59,792 nucleotides of DNA from NCBI GenBank assembly GCA_037968495.1, contig JBBKVP010000022.1, forward strand, positions 1-59,792, read 5' to 3'. The notes beneath the pieces were generated by a model. It was given only the letters and a program-made list of their open reading frames with translations. It made no database searches and was not told where the DNA came from. Position numbers and translations under genes: made by a program. Source of the stretch: Aestuarierythrobacter sp037968495 (lineage in GTDB: Bacteria; Pseudomonadota; Alphaproteobacteria; Sphingomonadales; Sphingomonadaceae). Positions 53,727-59,792 of the stretch are shown in pieces (position 1 is the stretch's first letter; the number at the start of each line of letters is the position of its first letter).

Positions 53727-54257
53727 TTAGCTGGCTGACAAAGCAGCGCTCTTACGCTGCGCTTCGATCATCATTGTGCGGCCACGATCAACCTTTGCTT
53801 GTGCGTCATTGACAGATTCCTGAGCCTTCTTCTGCTTCTTGATTGCATCGCCCAAATCATCACGGCCATCTTCGCCGCGATTGTCATATTTGGCCCAGCC
53901 CTCTGCGGCTTTCTCGACGCTTTTGGCCCAATCGAGGGCTTCTTTTGAACTGCTGAAATAGATTGGCTCGCCAGTCAGCCGGCGAAATTCGTTTTCGGAA
54001 TTGTTTGAACGCGCATCGGAGCTGTCGCGCTTGTTTTGCGCGTCAACAACGTCGGCACTATATTTTACCAGATCACGCTTTGCGCCTTCGAGCGATTTCA
54101 ATCCCTCCGCTTCCAGTTTGCTGCCCTTTTCCCAATCCTTCTGATATTTGCCCGTTACGACAATTTCGCTGCGCGGCAGGACGTCTTGAGCCGAGGCAGC
54201 CAACGGTAAAGCAATTACGCCCAAGGCGAGGCACGTGACGGCAAAGAACTTATTCAT
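53727..54257 (-). CDS. Secreted helical/coiled-coil protein, first gene of the operon
   Basis: Signal peptide MNKFFAVTCLALGVIALPLAASAQ. The mature 152 residues start with SEIVVTGKYQKDWEKG and are then mostly long charged helices with heptad-like spacing (KLEAEGLKSLEGAKRDLVKYSADVVDAQNKR; KKQKKAQESVNDAQAKVDRG). No Cys and no enzyme motif. It resembles periplasmic helical-bundle proteins in composition. First gene after a 97-nt divergent region shared with a LysR gene. Function unknown. Confidence 0.72.
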   Translation of the reverse strand: MNKFFAVTCLALGVIALPLAASAQDVLPRSEIVVTGKYQKDWEKGSKLEAEGLKSLEGAKRDLVKYSADVVDAQNKRDSSDARSNNSENEFRRLTGEPIYFSSSKEALDWAKSVEKAAEGWAKYDNRGEDGRDDLGDAIKKQKKAQESVNDAQAKVDRGRTMMIEAQRKSAALSAS

Positions 54258-54315
54258 CGATTTACTCCTGAAAGGTAGAACTTTCGCTTAGACGCGATAT
54301 TTCATTCGTCAAAAT

Positions 54316-54339
54316 GGGATTGTCAGGACTTCAAATCCC
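54316..54339. promoter_or_regulatory. Candidate LysR operator between divergent genes
   Basis: GGGATT (54316-54321) and AATCCC (54334-54339) form an inverted repeat with a 12-nt spacer and contain a T-N11-A core, the usual LysR-type binding motif. It is 15 nt before the LysR start and in the shared 97-nt region. Motif seen; binding inferred. Confidence 0.5.
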
Positions 54340-54354
54340 GATTATCCGAATTGA

Positions 54355-55203
54355 ATGGACATTGCCACCTTCAGAACCTTCCTGGCTGCGGCATTAGAGG
54401 GGAGCTTCGCCGCTGCCGCTGTGCGAGTGAATACCAGCGCATCCAGCGCGACCGAACGTATCAAACAGTTGGAAGCACGCATCGGTGCGCGTCTGTTTGA
54501 CCGGGACAAGCGCGGCTGCAGGCTAACGCCCGCAGGGCAGAAATTTGTGCCGCGTGCGCAGCAGGCCGTGCGCGCATGGGAGATTGCCCAGCACGAAGTT
54601 GGTCTGCCGGCAAATTTTGAACGTTCGCTGGCGTTCGGGGGACAATATGTGTTGTGGAACCGCGCCATGATGAATTGGCTGGCAGGCCTTCAACAAGCGC
54701 ATAGCGATCTTGCATTGCGGGTAACAGCCGGAGCGTCGGCCCGTTTGAACCGCGATCTGGCTGAAGGCTTCCTCGATATGGCAGTCTTATACGATCCGAT
54801 TTTTCGCAAAGGCATCGGTGTCGAACCGTTGTTCAGTGATACGCTTATCCTGGTCAGTGGCGGTGATCCTGCGAGTTGGCGCGATGATTATGTGCGGATC
54901 GAATGGGGCCATCAACTTGGTGTCGAGATTACAGCGCGCCTCAATCTCGCACCGCAGGCAGGGCTGATGCTCGATCTCGGAGCCCGAAGTGCGGATTGGT
55001 TGATTGACCGAAAATTGAGCGGGTTTATGCCAGCCAGTTCAATTGCGCGATATTTGGCAAGCGGGAACTTGGTCGCCGTGGAGAATGTACCTAGTTTCGA
55101 CTTTCCAGCCTATGTCTGTTGGCGGCGGGACTTTGATGAAGTCACTGTAGGAGATGTGATTAGTTCAATTAAGCAAGCTCTGGGGAAACCCGCAGTGAGC
55201 TAG
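54355..55203 (+). CDS. LysR-family transcriptional regulator
   Basis: 282 residues. Winged-helix HTH at the N-terminus (about 1-60: FRTFLAAALEGSFAAAAVRVNTSASSATERIKQLEARIGARLFDRDKRGCRLTPAG), then an effector-binding domain that is shorter and less typical than usual (VAVENVPSFDFPAYVCWRRD at the end). Divergent from the three-gene envelope operon at 52606-54257, so it most likely controls that operon and itself. The ligand is unknown. Confidence 0.88.
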   Translation: MDIATFRTFLAAALEGSFAAAAVRVNTSASSATERIKQLEARIGARLFDRDKRGCRLTPAGQKFVPRAQQAVRAWEIAQHEVGLPANFERSLAFGGQYVLWNRAMMNWLAGLQQAHSDLALRVTAGASARLNRDLAEGFLDMAVLYDPIFRKGIGVEPLFSDTLILVSGGDPASWRDDYVRIEWGHQLGVEITARLNLAPQAGLMLDLGARSADWLIDRKLSGFMPASSIARYLASGNLVAVENVPSFDFPAYVCWRRDFDEVTVGDVISSIKQALGKPAVS

Positions 55204-55451
55204 ATGGCGATCTTTTTGATTGGACAATTGCGCCCCGGAAAGACGGTCAATGAGACGTCTTCACCGAATATAGATGCCAATTTTCCCTCGGAAGCCAAAG
55301 TACTTACGAGTTTTAACAAGAAGGCCGCCCAGATTCGAACACGCGGTCCTGCGATAACTGAAAAATCTGGTCGCAAAGATTAACGGTTTGTTAGCGCTCG
55401 CCCCCTAAATCACAATCTGGGATTAAAGTATTATTCGGATTGGGGCCTTCA

Positions 55452-55625
55452 ATGCGAAAGCTAGAAACCCGGATAAACCGGGCAGTTTCGGGCGTTAGCT
55501 GCAACAATCGGGGCAACATTATGCCCATGGCAGCGATTGCTATGGTTGTGCTGGCCGGGATGACCGGCGGCAGGGTTCAGTTGCTTGCTCGCTGCTGCGA
55601 CCGAGTTTCTAAAGTTGATTTTTAA
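55452..55625 (+). pseudogene. Truncated TadG-like pilus-assembly gene remnant
   Basis: The reading frame gives MRKLETRINRAVSGVSC, then NNRGNIMPMAAIAMVVLAGMTGG, the TadG/TadE-type N-terminal membrane anchor (RxGNxxP-like), but after GG it degenerates (RVQLLARCCDRV) and stops at 55625. A normal TadG continues with VDxSRAY and several hundred residues. So only the first about 40 residues survive. An intact relative begins 130 nt downstream. It could still make a short membrane peptide. Confidence 0.55.
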
Positions 55626-55755
55626 TACTCGCTTAAGGGGTTGAGGCTACAGACTTACAGAAGCGGTCCGGATTTATTTAATGGTTTAACCGACGTGTCG
55701 AAGAGCCGCCCATCGCTTTAACCGCGATTTTAAGAAGACATTGGAGCGTTGAAAA

Positions 55756-56988
55756 ATGAGTGGACTGAAAAAATTACTGCGCGAAAGAGCCGGCAACGTG
55801 CTCGTTCTGGCAGGCCTTTCTATGCCGCTTATCATTGGATTTGCAGGATTGGCGACCGACACGATTCAATGGACCCTTGCAAAGCGTGAATTGCAACGAT
55901 CAGCAGATTCTGCTGCACTAGCCGGTGCCTATACAATCGCCCAAGATGGCGATGCGGTTGCCGGTGCGAACGACAGTCTCACGCTAACCAACAAACTCAC
56001 GCTCACAGGCCTCCCCGTTATTGAAAATGCACCCAATAGCGGCGCCTATTCGGGTGATCAGAACGCGATTTATGTTGAGTTGAATTCTCAGATGAAACTG
56101 CCGTTCTCGAGCATTTTTCTCGCAACAGGTCCCACGATGAGTGCCAAAGCGACCGCTGCACTGCTCAACGACGGCAATTTTTGCGTCATTTCTCTGGATG
56201 ACAGCAGTGATGTCGGTGTAACCGCAACAGGTAGCGCAAACATTGACCTAAACTGCGGAATCTTTGCCAACTCCCGGGGACCCAACGGCGTTTCCGTCGG
56301 TGGCGCCGGCAATATCACAACGGACATTGTGGGCTCAGTTGGCGGTCTGGCACCGAGTTCCAGCTATCAGCCAGACACCCGACTTATTCCCTATATGACA
56401 AGGCAAGCCGATCCGTTCGCAAACATAACAGACCCTTCGCCTTCCGGCTGCGTAGGTAAAGTAACAGTCAATCCAAACCAGTCAAGATCGCTGACCCCTG
56501 GATGTTATCGAGGGATAGACGTTAAAGGCACGGTCAGCTTTGCGCCAGGCATCTATTATATCGATGGCGGCTCATTGTCGTTCGGAGCACAGGCTGTGGT
56601 CACCGGGACCGAAGTCACATTCGTCCTGACCAGCGCAACCGCGGCCAGCAATCCAAGTTCAATCGCGACATTGAGCATCAATGGCGGCGCATCATTGGAT
56701 TTGAGCCCGCCCAGCTCCGGCACCTATACTGGTGTATTGATTTATAAGGATCGCAGAGCCCCATCAACCACGACCAGAATCAACGGAAACAGCACGTCCG
56801 TTCTGGAAGGTTCCTTTTATTTCCCATCCGATACTCTCATTTTTAACGGAAACTCCGGGATGACCACAGATTGTGTGCAACTGATTAGTTTTAAGGTTGA
56901 ATTTAGCGGCAACAGCGCCATCTCAAACAATTGTCCTACCAATGGCGCTAACTCTTTCCGCGGCACTACAATTCGGCTTGTGTCATGA
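55756..56988 (+). CDS. TadG-like pilus-assembly/surface protein
   Basis: N-terminal anchor ERAGNVLVLAGLSMPLIIGFAGLATD (about 11-36), then the typical helix WTLAKRELQRSADSAALAGAYTIAQ. The rest (about 60-410) is Gly/Ser/Asn-rich and beta-like, with Cys residues (NFCVISL, LNCGIFA, PSGCVGKV, GCYRGIDV, DCVQLIS, NNCPTNG) that probably form disulfides outside the membrane. There is no von Willebrand A domain of the kind some TadG proteins have. The ATG has a GGAG upstream (TTGGAGCG). Start of a tadG-tadE-tadE operon; stop overlaps the next start. Confidence 0.85.
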   Translation: MSGLKKLLRERAGNVLVLAGLSMPLIIGFAGLATDTIQWTLAKRELQRSADSAALAGAYTIAQDGDAVAGANDSLTLTNKLTLTGLPVIENAPNSGAYSGDQNAIYVELNSQMKLPFSSIFLATGPTMSAKATAALLNDGNFCVISLDDSSDVGVTATGSANIDLNCGIFANSRGPNGVSVGGAGNITTDIVGSVGGLAPSSSYQPDTRLIPYMTRQADPFANITDPSPSGCVGKVTVNPNQSRSLTPGCYRGIDVKGTVSFAPGIYYIDGGSLSFGAQAVVTGTEVTFVLTSATAASNPSSIATLSINGGASLDLSPPSSGTYTGVLIYKDRRAPSTTTRINGNSTSVLEGSFYFPSDTLIFNGNSGMTTDCVQLISFKVEFSGNSAISNNCPTNGANSFRGTTIRLVS

Positions 56989-57476
56989 GGTGGGCGATGA
57001 GTAGTGGGGGCAGGGAAATGGGCGAATTTCTTCGCGACATGCAGGGCACGAGTGTCATTGAACTGGCGATGATCGCGCCGGTTGCGGCAGTCCTTCTGCT
57101 TGGCATGGTAGATACATCATTAGGATTTACAGAACGGCTGAAAACCGAACAAGCTGCCCAGCGGGCTGTTGAAAAGGCGCTCGCCTATAGTGGCGCCGGT
57201 TCGGATTATTCCAGTCTGGATGATGAAGCGGCGACCGAAGCAGGTGTTCCAGTTGAAAATGTAACCATGTCCAAATGGATGGAATGTGATGGTGTATTGC
57301 AGGCCAGTTTCAACACTGTCTGCGCCAAAGATGAACAGATCAGCCGGCACATTTCAATCAAAATTGACAATGCATATGCGCCGATGTTTAAATTCGGCCC
57401 TTTTGGAGCAGTGTTGGGGGCTAACAATGACGGCTCAATACCGTATTCAATCGCTGCAGAGGTGAGAATCCAATGA
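56985..57476 (+). CDS. TadE-like pseudopilin family protein
   Basis: 163 residues. After a short leader the TadE signature GTSVIELAMIAPVAAVLLLGMVDTSLG follows, with the conserved Glu in the hydrophobic prepilin-like segment. The remaining periplasmic domain has two Cys (MECDGV, NTVCAKDE). TadE proteins are minor pseudopilins of Flp/Tad pili. Overlaps tadG upstream and the second tadE downstream by ATGA. Confidence 0.85.
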   Translation: MRWAMSSGGREMGEFLRDMQGTSVIELAMIAPVAAVLLLGMVDTSLGFTERLKTEQAAQRAVEKALAYSGAGSDYSSLDDEAATEAGVPVENVTMSKWMECDGVLQASFNTVCAKDEQISRHISIKIDNAYAPMFKFGPFGAVLGANNDGSIPYSIAAEVRIQ

Positions 57477-57871
57477 CCCTCAGAAAGTTCTATCCGATCG
57501 GTGACGAAACTGGATCAACGGCCATCGAAGCGGCGATTGCCATTCCAGTGTTTCTCGCCTTTCTTGGTGCCATTGTCCAATTAGGAATGGTGATGTTTGT
57601 GCAGTCGAGCCTTGACCATGCGACGGGCGAAGCGGCACGGTTTGCTACTATTTACCCTACTCCTGCTGCAAGCGACATCCAGACCAAGGCAAGCGCGGCA
57701 ATGTTTGGTGGCAGCACAAGTGAACTTGCTCCAGTCACGGTGACCCAAGGAACGGACGATGGCCGTAATTATATTGAGATAACAATGACATATAACTATC
57801 CATTAGTGAGTTGGTTTATCGATGACGCGGCCTACACATTGACCCAGACGCGGCGCGCATATGTCCAATAG
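57473..57871 (+). CDS. TadE-like pseudopilin family protein, second copy
   Basis: 132 residues with the segment GSTAIEAAIAIPVFLAFLGAIVQLGMVMFVQSSLDHATGEAARFA, the TadE form with Glu near the start of the membrane segment. No Cys in the mature domain. Likely pairs with the preceding TadE and TadG. The pilin (flp), prepilin peptidase, secretin and ATPase genes are not in this window. It converges with the acetyltransferase gene 10 nt away. Confidence 0.85.
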   Translation: MTLRKFYPIGDETGSTAIEAAIAIPVFLAFLGAIVQLGMVMFVQSSLDHATGEAARFATIYPTPAASDIQTKASAAMFGGSTSELAPVTVTQGTDDGRNYIEITMTYNYPLVSWFIDDAAYTLTQTRRAYVQ

Positions 57872-57881
57872 TCTGGCACAA

Positions 57882-58412
57882 TCAGTCTGGCGTTCTATCC
57901 CGCGCTAACAAGCCCCAGATATAGCTATCCCGCACACCAATATGGGTCTTCCATGCCTCGCGCAGGGTGCCCTCATTGGCGAAGCCGAGCCGCTTTAACA
58001 GCGCGTTGGATGCGGCATTGTCGGGGTCCACATCAGCCCATATGCGGCGATTGTTTTCCGTTTTGAACAGATGGGTAATTACCGCCGAAACGCATTCGCG
58101 CGCTATGCCCTGCGCTTGCAATCCCAGCACTGTCAAATAGCCGATTTCACTGACGCCCTCTTCATGCAAGGTTGCCACGACGCGGCAGACTGGCAAGCCG
58201 CCAGCTTTAGGTTCGGCGATCCATGTGCGTCCGCCCCAATTCGTATCCAGCAACCAATCGCGTAATTCCTCGCGGCTAGTGAACGCTGCTCTACTCCACC
58301 AGCGCATGGCATCCTCGTCGCTGAATGAAGGCCAGAATGCTGCCACGTCCTCTTCCCGGATCGGCCGGAGAATGAAACGTTCAGTTTCAAGCTCGGGCGT
58401 CGGCAGACTCAT
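57882..58412 (-). CDS. GNAT-family N-acetyltransferase (RimJ/RimL type)
   Basis: 176 residues from ATG 58412: TPELETERFILRPIREEDVAAFWPSF, IGYLTVLGLQAQGIARECVSAVITHLF (acetyl-CoA pocket; the classical Q/RxxGxG/A is partly seen in LQAQGIA) and NAASNALLKRLGFANEGTLREAW. Typical of RimJ/RimL-like transferases that modify protein N-termini or small molecules; the substrate is unknown. The start overlaps the stop of the upstream LysR gene (ATGA), so the two are co-translated. The frame extends to 58499 within the LysR gene. Confidence 0.88.
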   Translation of the reverse strand: MSLPTPELETERFILRPIREEDVAAFWPSFSDEDAMRWWSRAAFTSREELRDWLLDTNWGGRTWIAEPKAGGLPVCRVVATLHEEGVSEIGYLTVLGLQAQGIARECVSAVITHLFKTENNRRIWADVDPDNAASNALLKRLGFANEGTLREAWKTHIGVRDSYIWGLLARDRTPD

Positions 58413-59200
58413 TGCTCGCTCAAAAACGCGACAAGCGCTTTGACCTTCTTCTGGCGCCACTGCGGCCGCGGCGCGACTAGCCAATAGGCCAGACGGCATT
58501 CTTCAGGTCCTGATAATTTCTCCAGGCGGCCGCTTGCGATGGCTTCTTCAACCAGCGGAGCGGGCAGAATAGCCTTCCCCATTCCGGCAAGCGCGGAGGA
58601 CAGCGCCTGTCCGGCATTGGCGACTTGCAGTATTGCCTTCTCGCCCTCGGGCGGCTCGCCCTGAGGCCAGCTGATCCAGTCGTGTGCGCCACCCGGTGCC
58701 GCGACGGTCACGCGGCAAGCCTTGGCCACTTCAACGCCTTCCAGATCGCCCGGCCCTTCGACCATCCGAAATGCGCAATCGAGATTGGCTTCGGTGAAGT
58801 CAGCATTGTCGTCAGCGACCATCTGGAACTTCGCGTCGGGATTTTCAGCGCGGAATGCAGCGAGGCGCGTCGCAAGCCATTGCGCGTAAAACTCACGCGG
58901 CGCGGCGATTGTATAACGGTCTGACGCTTGGCCCGACTGCATGTTCTGTACGCTTTCTTCAAAGCGCAGGAAGCCCTCACGCAGAGGATCAAGCCCCGCA
59001 CTGCCCTCGTCTGTCAGCTCCAACCCCTGCGGCGTGCGGCGGAACAGCACTGTGCCAAGGTGGTCTTCCAGCGCACGGATTTGCTGCCCCACGGCGGCGG
59101 GTGTCACCGCCAGCTCGTCTGCCGCGCGTGTAAAACTAAGGTGTCGCGCAGCAGCATCGAATACGCGCAAGGCGTTGAGTGGCAGGTGTGTACGCTTCAT
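58409..59200 (-). CDS. LysR-family regulator, GcvA-like
   Basis: 263 residues from ATG 59200 (MKRTHLPLNALRVFDAAARHLSFTRAADELAVTPAAVGQQIRALE): GcvA-type HTH. The effector domain includes YTIAAPREFYAQWLATRLAAFRAENPDAKFQM and GMGKAILPAPLVEEAIASGRL. Upstream in-frame codons to 59257 add a Cys-rich stretch with no family likeness. Co-transcribed with the GNAT gene it overlaps. GcvA-like regulators also control beta-lactamases and other genes; no target other than the pair itself is suggested. Confidence 0.88.
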   Translation of the reverse strand: MKRTHLPLNALRVFDAAARHLSFTRAADELAVTPAAVGQQIRALEDHLGTVLFRRTPQGLELTDEGSAGLDPLREGFLRFEESVQNMQSGQASDRYTIAAPREFYAQWLATRLAAFRAENPDAKFQMVADDNADFTEANLDCAFRMVEGPGDLEGVEVAKACRVTVAAPGGAHDWISWPQGEPPEGEKAILQVANAGQALSSALAGMGKAILPAPLVEEAIASGRLEKLSGPEECRLAYWLVAPRPQWRQKKVKALVAFLSEQ

Positions 59201-59271
59201 AGCTGTGCCATCTAAGCATGGTGGGCCCTTGCCGCAATGACAGGCTTTGCAAGGCATATCACCTCGATACG

Positions 59272-59478
59272 CTAGCGGCGGGTTAGAGCATCCCTGACAC
59301 TGGCCATATTACGCCGACTTACAGGCACTTGACTGCCGTCGGTCATAGGCAATTGGTCCGTCCCCGCGCTTTCACGTTTTAGCGACTTAACCAGCCTCGC
59401 ATTGACGATATACGAGCGGTGAATGCGAATGATGCACAAATTCATGCGCGGCGGAGATGTCGGCACAGACCGGATCAT
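59272..59478 (-). pseudogene. Truncated LytTR-type DNA-binding domain
   Basis: The frame gives the second half of a LytTR domain: LCIIRIHRSYIVNARLVKSLKRES and VPVSRRNMASVRDALTRR match its IHRSYIVN...hVPVSRR core. The first half and any sensor or receiver domain are missing; a stop lies just upstream at about 59522. LytTR domains are usually about 100 residues at the end of a larger regulator. So this is a gene fragment, or a minimal protein starting at ATG 59478 or 59445. No ribosome-binding site is obvious. Confidence 0.6.
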
Positions 59479-59534
59479 CGTCGAAGCGCCGGACTTGTCT
59501 AAGATGCCCGATCTGGGCGGCTAAGCCTTAAACC

Positions 59535-59792
59535 TTATTCGTCGCCAGCGGCCACTGTGTGAACTGCGCCCGGATACAGGCGTTCGAGAACACGGCGGCC
59601 GCTGGTGGTTAGAAGCTTGGTCATGTCGCCCCGCAAATCTTCCGCCTTACTGCTGCGGCCCTTAGTATAGAGACGGCGGATTTCTTCGCTCTGGCGCCTG
59701 ACTTCGGCGTCAACATATTTCAGCCAGAATTGCGGATGTTCGCCCTCTTCCCATTCTCCCCGGCCACGGCCGAAATGTGACACGGCGAGGTA
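59535..59792 (-). CDS. C-terminal part of an unknown protein (cut by window edge)
   Basis: The reading frame is open to the window end, reading YLAVSHFGRGRGEWEEGEHP, then QFWLKYVDAEVRRQSEEIRRLYTKGRSSKAEDLRGD and VLERLYPGAVHTVAAGDE. Soluble and charged; not recognised. A GTG at 59783 could be a start, but continuous coding beyond the edge is more likely. It precedes the LytTR fragment on the same strand by about 55 nt. Confidence 0.5.
   Translation of the reverse strand, partial: YLAVSHFGRGRGEWEEGEHPQFWLKYVDAEVRRQSEEIRRLYTKGRSSKAEDLRGDMTKLLTTSGRRVLERLYPGAVHTVAAGDE

Noticed and set aside
55322..55350. tRNA T-loop-like sequence GTTCGAATC on the minus strand
   Set aside because: The flanking stems do not pair and no anticodon or D arm can be placed. 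At most it is a worn fragment of a tRNA 3' end.

Overview
The window looks like chromosome of a Sphingomonadales alphaproteobacterium, most likely Erythrobacteraceae. This is inferred from protein character and gene order, not from a database search: a long str-S10-spc-alpha ribosomal cluster, TonB-dependent receptors of sphingomonad type, an S5 with a long N-terminal extension, Arg at codon 88 of ribosomal protein S12, and an alphaproteobacterial-type LexA site at uvrA.

Layout. 1-2438: uvrA (3' end outside the window) with an SOS box. 2609-3518: wreck of a META-domain lipoprotein gene. 3534-7184: nhaA, then a secreted M3 peptidase with its terminator. 7185-12000: a vitamin B12 uptake locus on the minus strand (btuB, btuF, btuC, btuD) behind a cobalamin riboswitch whose output hairpin covers the btuB ribosome-binding site. 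12174-15850: cell-wall hydrolase, small conserved protein, membrane GGDEF-EAL protein. 16086-24598: TCA-cycle operon mdh, small membrane protein, sucD, sucA, sucB, lpd, then a TRIC/UPF0126 channel gene; sucC is not here. 24602-26014: two tandem paralogous secreted proteins. 26153-28303: secreted prolyl oligopeptidase. 28385-48861: about 20 kb of translation genes on the minus strand, from rpsL (right) to rplQ (left), with secY, adk and an unexpected secreted SRPBCC protein inside. This cluster contains several hairpin plus T-run elements (after tuf, rpmD, rplO and before rpsM) that would divide it into transcription units. 49402-52373: small unknown protein and a large TonB-dependent receptor. 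52606-54257: three-gene unknown envelope operon, divergent from a LysR regulator (54355-55203). 55452-57871: a truncated TadG remnant followed by an intact tadG-tadE-tadE cluster. 57882-59200: LysR-GNAT pair. 59272-59792: half of a LytTR domain and the C-terminal end of an unknown protein.

How the parts work together: B12 import is one riboswitch-controlled unit, with receptor, binding protein, permease and ATPase. The TCA genes encode malate to oxaloacetate plus the 2-oxoglutarate dehydrogenase complex (E1, E2, E3) and half of succinyl-CoA synthetase. The ribosomal cluster follows ancestral order. No complete rRNA, tRNA, CRISPR array, insertion sequence or prophage gene was seen. The least explained parts are the three-gene envelope operon at 52.6-54.3 kb, the SRPBCC gene and leader in front of rpsM, and the dispersed CGTCAT-type inverted repeats, one of which appears to encode the N-terminus of BtuF.
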